Source of the DNA: Litorimonas sp964414555
GTDB lineage: Bacteria > Pseudomonadota > Alphaproteobacteria > Caulobacterales > Maricaulaceae
Assembly: GCA_964414555.1 (NCBI GenBank)
Contig: CAYPWW010000030.1
Coordinates: 1 to 26,312 of the forward strand
DNA: 26,312 nt
Reading direction: 5' to 3'
Shown piece by piece: positions 7,193 to 19,635 of this stretch. The first letter of the stretch is position 1. Each line of letters starts with the position of its first letter. The translations under genes and the position numbers were made by a program. The notes below the pieces were generated by a model that was not told the DNA's origin, made no database searches, and saw nothing but the letters and a program-made list of their open reading frames with translations.

Positions 7193-7540
7193 ATGACTAA
7201 CTTCACGAAGACACTGATCGCTGGCCTTATTCTGAGCCTCGGCACCGCCGCCACTGCACAAGCTGCAGACGACACATTCTCCGTCACCCTTAAACAAGAC
7301 AAAACGGTTTCAGTTGAAGAGAATTACACATCTTTACAAAAACAGGCCCGCGCCGCCTGTGCCGAAGAAACGCAACGCGCAGGTTTCCGTAAAACAGAGC
7401 CATCGTCTTATCTAAAGCGTAAGTGCGAGAAAGAAATCCTGTCGCAAATCATCGACGCGTCGAATGACCCAGAGCTTACCTTCGTACATAATGAGACTTG
7501 GGGGCTGAGGCTGAAAGCCCGCGCCTACGCACAAAAGTAA
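7193..7540 (+). CDS. Small secreted protein, UrcA-like
   Basis: A 115-residue protein with a clear Sec signal peptide (MTNFTKTLIAGLILSLG, cleavage probably after AQA at about residue 24). The mature part has an aromatic-containing strand (VSVEENYTSL) leading into ARAAC, a second cysteine in KRKCEKEI, and a closing DPELTFVH. Two spaced cysteines, the ARxxC helix and a C-terminal xLxxxH pattern recall the alphaproteobacterial UrcA family, whose function is unknown; the match is by eye. The purine-rich GAGAGA lies upstream of the ATG. It is divergently placed from the CadC-like regulator and followed by two hairpins, so it is probably transcribed alone. Confidence 0.8.
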   Translation: MTNFTKTLIAGLILSLGTAATAQAADDTFSVTLKQDKTVSVEENYTSLQKQARAACAEETQRAGFRKTEPSSYLKRKCEKEILSQIIDASNDPELTFVHNETWGLRLKARAYAQK

Positions 7541-7551
7541 AATCAATTGGG

Positions 7552-7573
7552 AGGGCGGATCGTGTGCCGCCCT
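7552..7573 (+). terminator. Hairpin after the UrcA-like gene
   Basis: A perfect 7-base stem, AGGGCGG (7552-7558) and CCGCCCT (7567-7573), with an 8-base loop, begins 11 bases after the stop codon. The following bases TCTAACT are only weakly T-rich, so termination here alone may be partial. Confidence 0.5.
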
Positions 7574-7607
7574 TCTAACTAAGGGGTCGACACCCAATCA
7601 CCCCGTG

Positions 7608-7644
7608 TCGTCCTCCGGTTCACCCGGGGGACGAATGTATTTTT
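7608..7644 (+). terminator. Strong intrinsic terminator
   Basis: An 11-base stem, TCGTCCTCCGG (7608-7618) with CCGGGGGACGA (7624-7634), contains one T-G wobble and a 5-base loop, and is followed by a T-run at 7640-7644. It is oriented to end plus-strand transcription from the UrcA-like gene. The same hairpin lies after the minus-strand serine hydrolase, but that side has no T-run. Confidence 0.7.
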
Positions 7645-7654
7645 GACACGAAGC

Positions 7655-8872
7655 CTATGGCTCTTTCAATCGCAACCAATCGCGTTTTGGCAGACCGTAG
7701 AGTTGGTCTAGGAATTCCATTTGTAATCCGATCGGGCGGGTGTGGGGACTGTTCCACATCATCGCGATGCCGGCTTGGCGCTCGGGGTCGAACAGAACCA
7801 GCGAGCGGTAGCCCTCTACCCCGCCGCGATGACCGACCACGCGGTTTCCATGATACTCATACACCCGCCAGCCGAGGCCGTAATGCGCGTTTTGTAAGTC
7901 GCGAAACCGTCGGTTGAGAAACCGCTGCTCGCCCGTTGTGCGCACGATGGGGGTTTGCATCGCAGCCAGACGCTCGGCCGGGATTTGCGCGGCCTCTGGG
8001 AATTGCGCGACCATCCATTTCGCGAGGTCGGTAACAGAGCTGTTCACACCAGCGGCGGCAGGCACGCGGTAATAGGTCGGTTTCACACTGCGGATCGGCT
8101 GGCCAAAACGCCCATGCGGTCGAGCCCAGCGTTTATTCCGCGTCAGCCCCTCCAGCGTCAGCGACGCACTGTCCATGCCCAGCGGGTCAAACACCCGCGA
8201 TTGGACAACGGTTTTATAGGGCAGGCCAGTCTTCGCTTCGATGATTTCTGCCGCCGCGTCATAGGCGACGTTTTGGTAGGTATGGCACGTCCCCGGCGCA
8301 CAGAGCTCCCCCAACTGAGACAGGGCGGTACGGGTCGGTTTGGCCGCGCGCCCACCCTCGATGCGATTGTCATAGGCATTGCGGACGATCCCCGTCTGAT
8401 GGGACAGCAAATGCACGAGGTTCACGGTCTTCACCTCCCCCGGCAGGTCGAGACTGGGCGCGAGATCTTCGGCCAGATCGGAGAGGGTCAGCGCCCCGTC
8501 CTCGACGAGGGAGAGCACAGTATTCGCGGCGACGCCTTTCGATACAGACGCCCAGCGAAAGACGGTATCGGGCGTGACGGACTGGCCGCTATTGCGTAGC
8601 TCTTCACCATAGCCTTTGGCCATCGCGATCTTGCCGTCTTCCACGACTGCAATGGCGAGGCCGGTCATTTCCAGCTGTTGCATCAACAGTGACGCGCGAC
8701 GGTCTAGCTCTTGCGTATCGAGCTTTGGCGCGGGCAGCGGTATAGAGGTTTGGGCCGCCACATCCGCGACGGAACTGACCTGCGCGGCGGCAGGCGCAGA
8801 GGCAACAAAGCCCACAGTCAAGGTCGCGGCAAAACTGACGAATAAGGATTTCACGCCGCAGTCTCTAAGCAT
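7655..8872 (-). CDS. Secreted serine hydrolase, beta-lactamase/class C penicillin-binding fold
   Basis: A 405-residue protein with a Sec signal (cleavage probably near APAAAQ, residues 27-31). The three family motifs are all present: SxxK as SVSK at 109-112 with S109 as nucleophile, YxN as YQN at 199-201, and HxG as HRG at 348-350 (replacing KTG). This is the PF00144 group of esterases, D-amino peptidases and D,D-carboxypeptidase-like enzymes; the substrate cannot be told, and a true class C beta-lactamase is unlikely given HxG. A GTG at 8854 (residue 7) would give a more standard signal peptide beginning VKSLFVSF and is a real alternative start. It follows uppP on the same strand with a 51-base gap, which may indicate cotranscription of two envelope functions. 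Confidence 0.88.
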   Translation of the reverse strand: MLRDCGVKSLFVSFAATLTVGFVASAPAAAQVSSVADVAAQTSIPLPAPKLDTQELDRRASLLMQQLEMTGLAIAVVEDGKIAMAKGYGEELRNSGQSVTPDTVFRWASVSKGVAANTVLSLVEDGALTLSDLAEDLAPSLDLPGEVKTVNLVHLLSHQTGIVRNAYDNRIEGGRAAKPTRTALSQLGELCAPGTCHTYQNVAYDAAAEIIEAKTGLPYKTVVQSRVFDPLGMDSASLTLEGLTRNKRWARPHGRFGQPIRSVKPTYYRVPAAAGVNSSVTDLAKWMVAQFPEAAQIPAERLAAMQTPIVRTTGEQRFLNRRFRDLQNAHYGLGWRVYEYHGNRVVGHRGGVEGYRSLVLFDPERQAGIAMMWNSPHTRPIGLQMEFLDQLYGLPKRDWLRLKEP

Positions 8873-8923
8873 CGTCTATCCAAGGCTCAATCCACTTTCC
8901 CAGTTAGGAAGATTACAAATTCA

Positions 8924-9736
8924 CTATGTGAGGAAAATCCAGATCAACAGCCCGCCGCCCAGCAAGAGGCGATAAAGCATGAAAGGCAAAAATCCGATCC
9001 GCCCGACAAGGCGCATGAAAACGGCGATACAGGCATAGGCCGCAACAAAAGATAGTCCTGCCACAACCAAGCCATTGCTGAGCGTTGCAGTTTGTTCCGT
9101 CGCATCGGCTGAGACCAATTTCAGCGTCGCATATAATCCACTTGCGCCAATGATGGGCAAGCTCATCAACATGGAAAAGCGGGCGGCGGCAACGCGCGAC
9201 AGACCCAAGGTCCGACCCGCCGTCATTGTAATGCCAGAGCGCGACGTCCCGGGGATCAGGGCCAGCGATTGCGCCAGGCCTAAACCCACGGCGCCTTTCC
9301 ACGTCAGCGCGGCGACGGGTTTATCGTCTTTCGCGTAAACATCGGACAGCCAGAGCAGCACACCGAACACAATGGTCGTCATCGCGATGATTAGTGGCGA
9401 GCGAATGGCCTCGTCCAAATCTGTCACGGAGAGAAAAAAGCCCAAGGCGAGGGCTGGCGGGGTGGAAAGGATAAGGTTGAGCGCCAACACTGAACGCGTA
9501 TTGAGCTTTCGTTGCAGCAAGTCGCCCAGCCCGCGAAAAATCTCGACAACATCCGTGCGGAAATACAGCAGCACGGCAAAGAGCGAGCCGAAATGCGCCA
9601 TCACATCAATCAGCGGACCTTGGTCTGGCCAACCGAACAGCTGCGCAGGTAGGATGAGATGCGCTGAGCTACTGACCGGCAGGAATTCCGTCAGGCCCTG
9701 AATAATCGCGAGGAGGATGAGCTGAAGCCACGTCAT
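8924..9736 (-). CDS. uppP: Undecaprenyl-diphosphatase (UppP/BacA)
   Basis: Removes a phosphate from undecaprenyl diphosphate to recycle the lipid carrier for peptidoglycan and other exported glycans; its overproduction gives bacitracin resistance. At 270 residues it has full family length. It shows the N-terminal active-site segment QGLTEFLPVSSSAHL at 13-27 (with E17 and the serine cluster) and the second signature PGTSRSG at 162-168 with R166. About eight hydrophobic segments are visible, ending RLLLGGGLLIWIFLT. The start is the only good one for the family N-terminus, but no Shine-Dalgarno sequence is visible before it (the upstream minus-strand bases are CCCCCGTCC). The gene is divergent from gltD across 181 bases. 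Confidence 0.95.
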   Translation of the reverse strand: MTWLQLILLAIIQGLTEFLPVSSSAHLILPAQLFGWPDQGPLIDVMAHFGSLFAVLLYFRTDVVEIFRGLGDLLQRKLNTRSVLALNLILSTPPALALGFFLSVTDLDEAIRSPLIIAMTTIVFGVLLWLSDVYAKDDKPVAALTWKGAVGLGLAQSLALIPGTSRSGITMTAGRTLGLSRVAAARFSMLMSLPIIGASGLYATLKLVSADATEQTATLSNGLVVAGLSFVAAYACIAVFMRLVGRIGFLPFMLYRLLLGGGLLIWIFLT

Positions 9737-9842
9737 GGACGGGGGTTAGGGCAACAGGGTTAACGAAATAAGGCGATTTCAAAGGTCTTTCGCGACAAAC
9801 CACAATTTGCAACGCCTAAAAATCTAAATTCTATCCCCAAAT

Positions 9843-9853
9843 GACAAATTGTC
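9843..9853. promoter_or_regulatory. Small palindrome upstream of gltD
   Basis: GACAA and TTGTC arms separated by one base lie 64 bases before the gltD start, in the space shared with uppP. The half-site resembles that of the palindrome at 17127-17140. A binding site is possible, but the spacing differs and the motif is short. Confidence 0.25.
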
Positions 9854-9917
9854 GCACCCTATATCCACTTTGTAAGCATTCTGTTATGGACGTCCCTTAC
9901 TTCAGGGAACGCCGACC

Positions 9918-11378
9918 ATGTCCAACGCCAAAACGCCTTCACAGCCCCGTGTCGAAAAGCGCAAAATGCTGCAATTCGTCGATACGCCGCGCGATATGCC
10001 GCAAAAGCGTGAGGCCGAAGTACGGCGTGAGGATTTTCTCGAAATATACGGCGATTACATCGACCAGAAAGCCGCCGAACAGGCATCGCGTTGTTCGCAA
10101 TGCGGGGTCCCGTTCTGTCAGAACCACTGCCCGTTGCAGAATAATATACCAGATTGGCTGAAACTCACCGCCGAAGGGCGCACCAAAGAAGCGTGGGAAG
10201 TCAGCAACGCTACGAATAACATGCCGGAAATTTGCGGGCGCATCTGCCCACAAGACCGCCTCTGCGAAGGCTCTTGCGTGATCGAGCAATCCGGTCATGG
10301 CACAGTCACCATCGGCTCTGTCGAGCGATATCTGACAGACACAGCATGGGCGGAGGGCTGGATCCAGCCGATCAAACCTAAACGTGAGCGCGCGCTTTCT
10401 GTGGGCATTATAGGCGCAGGCCCGGCGGGCCTGACCGTCGCGGAACAAATGCGCGAACAAGGTTGGCAAGTCACCGTCTATGACCGTCACGACCGCGCGG
10501 GTGGCTTGCTGATCTACGGCATCCCGAATTTCAAATTGGACAAGGAAACGGTCCTGCGCCGCGTTGATCGTCTGGCCGAAGGCGGCGTTGAATTCGTCCT
10601 CAACTGCGATGTCGGTGTGGATATTAGTTTCGACAAACTGCGCGAGAAACATGAAGCTGTGCTGATCGCAACAGGCGTCTATGCCGCTCGCGACCTGACC
10701 GTGCCGGGTGCAGGCGCCGACGGCGTTTCGCCCGCCCTCGATTTCCTGATCGACAGCAACAAGCGCGGTTTGGATGAGGTCACGACCGAGGAGCCCGCCA
10801 AGGGCAAGAAAGTCGTCGTCATCGGCGGCGGTGACACCGCGATGGACTGCGTCCGCACGGCCGTCCGCCAAGGCGCTGAGTCTGTGACCTGCCTCTATCG
10901 CCGCGACCACGCCAATATGCCGGGCTCTCGCCGCGAAACGGCCAATGCGCAGGAAGAGGGTGTGAAGTTCGAATGGCTCGCCAGCCCCAAAGCTGTCCAT
11001 GACGAAGGCGGCCGCGCCACATTGGTTCGCACAGAACGCATGCGCCTCGGGCCCAAAGACGCCTCTGGTCGGCAAACCCCAGAAGCCACCGGCGAAGATT
11101 TCGACGTCAACGCCGACCTTGTCATTAAGGCGCTAGGCTTCACGCCCGAAGATATGAAACTCCTTTCGCCGCAACTGACGACAACCCGCTGGGGCACGTT
11201 GCGCGTTAACCCGCTGACCTTTGAGACCAACCTGCCCGGCGTATATGCGGCAGGAGATATCGTGCGCGGGGCCAGCCTCGTCGTCTGGGCGATCCGCGAA
11301 GGGCGCGACGCCTCTGTCGCGATGCACAAATATCTGCGCGGCTTGGAACGCGCTGAGGTGCTGGAGGCGGCGGAATAA
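9918..11378 (+). CDS. gltD: Glutamate synthase (NADPH) small subunit
   Basis: Feeds electrons from NADPH through FAD and two 4Fe-4S clusters to the large subunit, for making two glutamates from glutamine and 2-oxoglutarate. Its 486 residues are the expected length. The N-terminal cysteines are C59, C62, C67, C71 and C106, C110, C116, C120. The FAD fold begins at GAGPAG (166-171), the NADPH fold at GGGDTAMD (303-310), and the FAD-closing motif VYAAGDIVRGASLVV is near the C-terminus. AGGGA stands nine bases before the ATG. It is the first gene of a three-gene operon: its TAA shares its last base with the ATG of the GFA-family gene (TAATG). Confidence 0.96.
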   Translation: MSNAKTPSQPRVEKRKMLQFVDTPRDMPQKREAEVRREDFLEIYGDYIDQKAAEQASRCSQCGVPFCQNHCPLQNNIPDWLKLTAEGRTKEAWEVSNATNNMPEICGRICPQDRLCEGSCVIEQSGHGTVTIGSVERYLTDTAWAEGWIQPIKPKRERALSVGIIGAGPAGLTVAEQMREQGWQVTVYDRHDRAGGLLIYGIPNFKLDKETVLRRVDRLAEGGVEFVLNCDVGVDISFDKLREKHEAVLIATGVYAARDLTVPGAGADGVSPALDFLIDSNKRGLDEVTTEEPAKGKKVVVIGGGDTAMDCVRTAVRQGAESVTCLYRRDHANMPGSRRETANAQEEGVKFEWLASPKAVHDEGGRATLVRTERMRLGPKDASGRQTPEATGEDFDVNADLVIKALGFTPEDMKLLSPQLTTTRWGTLRVNPLTFETNLPGVYAAGDIVRGASLVVWAIREGRDASVAMHKYLRGLERAEVLEAAE

Positions 11379-11805
11379 TGGCTCGCACCGGACAGTGCCT
11401 CTGCGGCAGCGTCACATTCACCGCACATGGCGATGTGCGCGAGGCGGATGCTTGCCATTGTTCCATGTGTCGGCAGCAGACCGGCGGTGGGGCTTATTAT
11501 GCGGTGCAATTCGAGGGCAGCGTCACGATCGATCAAGGCGAAACCCTGCAATGGTATTCCGGATCAGAGCATGGCGAGCGAGGTTTTTGCAACACTTGCG
11601 GTACGGCCGTCGCTTGGCGGCTAAAGCAATTTCCAGACAAGATGGGCGTCAGCCTCGGCACGCTAGACGAGACATCCGACATCACACTGGACGCGCATAT
11701 CTTCACCGATAGCGGGCCGGATTATTACGACATTCCCACAGATGCACCGCACAAAACGGGCGAGCAAGTCATGGTGGAATTTATGGAAAAAATGGCGAAG
11801 CACAC

Positions 11806-11809
<4 letters not shown>
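11378..11809 (+). CDS. GFA/CENP-V family zinc protein inside the glutamate synthase operon
   Basis: A 143-residue protein of the glutathione-dependent formaldehyde-activating fold. The whole zinc-ligand set is visible: CLC at C7/C9, CHCSMC at C26/C28/C31, and CNTC at C71/C74, followed by GTAVAW. Members bind zinc through these cysteines; most have no proven enzyme activity and Gfa itself is only one member, so a formaldehyde role should not be assumed. It overlaps gltD by one base and gltB by four (ATGA), so it should be made in step with both glutamate synthase subunits. The C-terminus (GPDYYDIPTDAPHK) is typical of the family. Why it lies here is unclear. Confidence 0.9.
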
Positions 11810-16332
<4,523 letters not shown>

Positions 16333-16340
16333 CCGTAAAA

Positions 16341-17063
16341 TTAAATAATATGATCTGCCGCATTGCCGAGGGAATGCATCAGCACGGGGATCAATAGGCT
16401 TCCCGTGCGCAACCGTACCCAAACGCCAGCTAAGGCGGGTATGGCTGTCGCAAGAAAGTAGATAAGTTCGAAACTTAGTTCACCACCTGAGATCTTGAGC
16501 GCATGAGCTAAGCCAAAGACAACGCTAGCCAGCAATGCTCCCCAACCCCACTGCACGCCGAGAAATTTTATGCGGCCTTCAAGTGCCTTATAGAGCGTCA
16601 GTAAAAACAAACCGCGAAAGAATAACTCCTCCTCAAACGATGGCATCGTCAATTGGAAAACGATCGTATCCAATGGCGCGTTCGTAGGTGGGTTAAACAA
16701 CGCAAGACCAATGAATAACGCAGCGTAAAGAAGGACGAAGGGTGTAACAGCTCGCAATCCTTGCCTATCCTGTTTCAAGGTCACACCGACTTCCCGCAAG
16801 CCGAGCGCTGGATGCAGCGAGATACCGAGAAAAACAATCGTTGCGATGATTTTTGCCGGCCAATTCCAGCGCGACTCCCACGGCATATTTGGAATAAATG
16901 TTCCTGCCGCCAGATGAATAAATGCATACAGCAGAACGAGACCAGCCGATATCAACAGCCATGATGGCCTAAAGTTCTTGCGGTCGGCTAACCCAAGCAG
17001 GAGACCTACTCCCAACAACAACCCCGCGATCATCAGATCGTCGTATAATCTTTCTAGCGGCAT
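16341..17063 (-). CDS. CPBP-family intramembrane metalloprotease (CAAX/Abi type)
   Basis: A 240-residue polytopic membrane protein with about six to eight hydrophobic segments. All three family motifs are visible: EExxxR at E145-E146...R150 (FEEELFFRG), FxxxH at F183...H187 (FGLAHAL), and HxxxN at H230...N234 (HSLGN). These form the glutamate/histidine active site of Rce1-like proteases. In bacteria members are linked to bacteriocin immunity, peptide processing or regulated proteolysis; no partner is encoded here, so the substrate is unknown. GGAGG lies seven bases before the ATG. It converges with gltB, with only 8 bases between the two stop codons and no clear terminator, so the two transcripts probably overlap. 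Confidence 0.9.
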   Translation of the reverse strand: MPLERLYDDLMIAGLLLGVGLLLGLADRKNFRPSWLLISAGLVLLYAFIHLAAGTFIPNMPWESRWNWPAKIIATIVFLGISLHPALGLREVGVTLKQDRQGLRAVTPFVLLYAALFIGLALFNPPTNAPLDTIVFQLTMPSFEEELFFRGLFLLTLYKALEGRIKFLGVQWGWGALLASVVFGLAHALKISGGELSFELIYFLATAIPALAGVWVRLRTGSLLIPVLMHSLGNAADHII

Positions 17064-17075
17064 GGCACTGCCTCC

Positions 17076-17092
17076 TTATTGATAAACAATAA
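17076..17092 (-). promoter_or_regulatory. Small AT-rich hairpin directly before the protease gene's ribosome binding site
   Basis: The arms TTATTG and CAATAA with a 5-base loop directly abut the GGAGG at 17071-17075. A 6-base, mostly A-T stem is weak, so it may only keep the site open or be chance. Confidence 0.25.
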
Positions 17093-17126
17093 TCTCAATT
17101 GTATATATTTTGCAAGCTGAAGTTAT

Positions 17127-17140
17127 TGACAACCTTGTCA
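17127..17140. promoter_or_regulatory. Palindrome in the divergent promoter region of the CPBP protease and the dehydrogenase pair
   Basis: TGACAA and TTGTCA are exact complementary arms around CC. On the plus strand the palindrome overlaps TTGACA, a consensus -35 box at 17126-17131, though no good -10 box follows at 17 bases. On the minus strand it contains TTGTCA, upstream of an AT-rich TATATA. A repressor operator acting on one or both genes is plausible. The half-site also appears before gltD. Confidence 0.4.
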
Positions 17141-17180
17141 TTAAGGCAATCCTCGCCTAAGCTCTGGTGAGGGAGCCCGC

Positions 17181-17918
17181 ATGACAGAGTTAAAAATTGG
17201 CATACCACCGCAACGGTTATTCGGTCTAAGTCGCAGACGGTTGATGCAAATCGGCGTCGCCGCTTTGGCCGCTCCTGCCTGTGCCCCGCAGATCTCCAAA
17301 CCTGTGGCTGGCATCGCGCCTTGGCCAACAAATATCACAACGCCGGTGGTTACTCATCCCGGTTATGGCGTCTTTCCCGATTATTTCGAGATCGGGGAGA
17401 CAGGACCCTGGCCAAAAATTCTCGGCGAGATGCATAAGCGGCAATTAGAAAAATTCTCGGACCTTATCCTGCCCAGGACAGACACCGCCCCCGCTCCGTC
17501 AGAGATTGATATTGCAGGCTTCTTTGATGATTGGACCTCTGCGCCCTACCCTTACATGAGCGGCACGCGTCAGCTTGTGCATGAAGGCTTCGCTTGGATG
17601 GATGCTCAGTCGCAAATCGACTTCGGAAAATCTTGGCTGGAATTAAATACGACAGAAGCAACGCAATTGCTTGACGCGATGAAAGACGGCGAAGGCGCGA
17701 TGGCCCAACCCGCCAATATGTTTGAACATCTGCGAAAACTCGTGATTGGGGCCTATTATACCACACCCGAAGGTGAAGCCGATCTGGGGCACGTCTCCCC
17801 CGTCCCGATCACGGGCGATTATCCCGGCCCGACCGGCGAAGCGCTGGACCATATCCGTGACCTAATTGTCTCGCTCGATCTCGATTTTGACAGCCTCCCC
17901 GTGGGGGTGCCGTCATGA
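17181..17918 (+). CDS. Tat-exported small subunit of a GMC dehydrogenase (gluconate 2-dehydrogenase subunit 3 family)
   Basis: A 245-residue protein. A twin-arginine signal is visible as SRRRLMQIGVAALAAPA (R18-R19, hydrophobic core to about residue 33), consistent with folding in the cytoplasm before export. The helical core beginning ILGEMHKRQLEKFSDLILPRTDTAPAPSEIDIAGFFDDW is characteristic of the family, as is the C-terminal YYTTPEG...PVPITGDYPGP. In FAD-dependent glucose and gluconate dehydrogenases this subunit carries the catalytic subunit across the membrane and remains bound to it. GAGGGAG precedes the ATG by five bases. Its TGA overlaps the ATG of the flavoprotein gene (ATGA), which supports a one-to-one complex. 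Confidence 0.88.
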   Translation: MTELKIGIPPQRLFGLSRRRLMQIGVAALAAPACAPQISKPVAGIAPWPTNITTPVVTHPGYGVFPDYFEIGETGPWPKILGEMHKRQLEKFSDLILPRTDTAPAPSEIDIAGFFDDWTSAPYPYMSGTRQLVHEGFAWMDAQSQIDFGKSWLELNTTEATQLLDAMKDGEGAMAQPANMFEHLRKLVIGAYYTTPEGEADLGHVSPVPITGDYPGPTGEALDHIRDLIVSLDLDFDSLPVGVPS

Positions 17919-19615
17919 CCAATGTTGTCAATGAAGACTATGATGTCGTGGTGGTTGGCAGTGGAGGCGGCGGCGGGATGGCGGCCTATCGCTTGACCGC
18001 GCTAGGCGTGAAGGTCTGCTTGGTGGAACAAGGCCCAGACCAAGCCCCCGAAGACATTCCGATGTTCCAACATGATAGCGAGGCCCCGCTGCGGGCAATC
18101 GGCACGCCGGACAAGAATTGGGGTTATTTCGACAATGGTATTTGCGGCACGGAAATCGCAGGGCAGCCCTATACATCCGACTCTTCTGAATCTGGGGATT
18201 TCGTCTGGTATCGCGCACAAGTCGTCGGCGGAAGGACGAACCATTACGCCCGCCACAGCCCGCGCATGGGACCCTATGATTTCATCCAAGGGGACCTCGA
18301 CGGGCTCTCACCAAATTGGCCCATGACCTATGCCGAGATGAAGCCTTATTACGACGCAACCGAAGCCGTCGTCGGGATCAGCGGCGTTAATACAGGCCTC
18401 CCCCAACATCCCGGAACGCCCGAAGATATCTTGCAGCCCGCCATCGCGCCCCGCGCTTATGAGCTCTTGATGATGGCATCTGCGCGGAAATTAAATATCC
18501 CCAGCTTCCAGCGTCATAATGCGATCCTGACGCGGAACCTCGGCGACCGGCTGGCGTGTTTCTATGCGACGCCCTGTATGCGCGGTTGCTCCATCGGGGC
18601 GGCTTTTTCTAGCTCCACCTCGCTGATCCCACTGGCGAATAAGACAGGCAAGCTGACGATTGTGACGCGGGCAAAAGTCTGCACGGTGGAGACGGGCAAA
18701 GACGGTCGCGCGACGGGTGTGACTTTTGTCGACACAGGCACCAGCGTGGAGGGGCGGATCAAAGCGCGCGCCGTCGTGCTGGCCGCCAGCGCCTGCGCTA
18801 CGGCGCAAATCCTGCTAACCTCTGGCGATGATGATGGTCTCGCGAATAGCTCTGGCCAAGTGGGTCGCAACCTGACCGACACGCCGGGTCTACGCGTAAC
18901 AGGACATTTCCCAGCGTTGGAAGGCCGTCCCCGCTACGATGAGTTCGGTGCAAATATGGATCATATTTACATGCCGTGGTGGGGCTATGAGGATCAAAAA
19001 GCCGGCAAGATGGATTTTCCGCGTGGCTATCACATCGAGGTCGGCCAAGGCATGCGCGACACGCCCGCAATGTATTCCATGCATCAATATTCGGACACAA
19101 ATGGCCTCAGCTATGGCCCGGGTTTGCGGGATGAAATCCGGCGCCTCTGGGGCAGTTTTGTCTACCTAGATGGGCGGGGCGAAATGGTCGCGAATGATCG
19201 CTCCTATTGCGCCCTCGATAAGACAATGAAAAACAAATGGGGCTATCCTGTGCTGCGCTTTTCATTCGAATGGAGTGACTACGAATATAATCAAATCAAG
19301 CATATGCAGAAGAGCTTCACGGCCATTATCGAGCGCGCAGGCGGGACCGTCATTGGCGGTTTGGGCGATCCAAAAGACGTCATCAGCAAACCCGGCGGAA
19401 TGGTCCACGAGGTCGGTACAACCCGCATGGGTACGGACCCGGACGCGACAGTTTGCAACCCTTACGGCCAGACGTGGGACGTGGATAATCTCTACGTCAT
19501 GGACGGCGGTGTGATGCCGACGAACCCGCATAAAAACCCAACGCTGCACATCATGGCGCTGGCCTATCGTAACTCGGAAGATCTCGCGCGGCGGTTACAG
19601 CAGCGCGAAATTTGA
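17915..19615 (+). CDS. GMC-family FAD oxidoreductase (sugar/alcohol dehydrogenase catalytic subunit)
   Basis: A 566-residue flavoprotein. The FAD-binding fold starts at YDVVVVGSGGGGG (9-21) and ends the first module with VCLVEQG. The C-terminal active site shows VHEVGTTRMG with H498 and TNPHKNPTLHIMALAYR with H539, the paired histidines (or His/Asn) that take the substrate proton. It has no signal peptide of its own, so it should leave the cell with the Tat signal of the overlapping small-subunit gene. Closest in layout are gluconate, glucose and related polyol dehydrogenases of the periplasm; the exact sugar is not readable. These complexes usually have a third subunit, a multihaem cytochrome c, and no CXXCH protein is encoded beside it in this window. 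Confidence 0.9.
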   Translation: MTNVVNEDYDVVVVGSGGGGGMAAYRLTALGVKVCLVEQGPDQAPEDIPMFQHDSEAPLRAIGTPDKNWGYFDNGICGTEIAGQPYTSDSSESGDFVWYRAQVVGGRTNHYARHSPRMGPYDFIQGDLDGLSPNWPMTYAEMKPYYDATEAVVGISGVNTGLPQHPGTPEDILQPAIAPRAYELLMMASARKLNIPSFQRHNAILTRNLGDRLACFYATPCMRGCSIGAAFSSSTSLIPLANKTGKLTIVTRAKVCTVETGKDGRATGVTFVDTGTSVEGRIKARAVVLAASACATAQILLTSGDDDGLANSSGQVGRNLTDTPGLRVTGHFPALEGRPRYDEFGANMDHIYMPWWGYEDQKAGKMDFPRGYHIEVGQGMRDTPAMYSMHQYSDTNGLSYGPGLRDEIRRLWGSFVYLDGRGEMVANDRSYCALDKTMKNKWGYPVLRFSFEWSDYEYNQIKHMQKSFTAIIERAGGTVIGGLGDPKDVISKPGGMVHEVGTTRMGTDPDATVCNPYGQTWDVDNLYVMDGGVMPTNPHKNPTLHIMALAYRNSEDLARRLQQREI

Positions 19616-19635
19616 CTAGTCATTAATTAAGACAA

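Noticed and set aside
7955..8599. A 214-codon plus-strand frame opposite the serine hydrolase
   Set aside because: It is arginine-rich, without domain features, and is the mirror of a gene with all three catalytic motifs.
9939..11075. A long open frame (378 codons) on the minus strand opposite gltD
   Set aside because: It lies wholly antisense to an unmistakable gltD, its translation shows no recognisable domain, and the composition is that expected of the opposite strand of a GC-biased gene.
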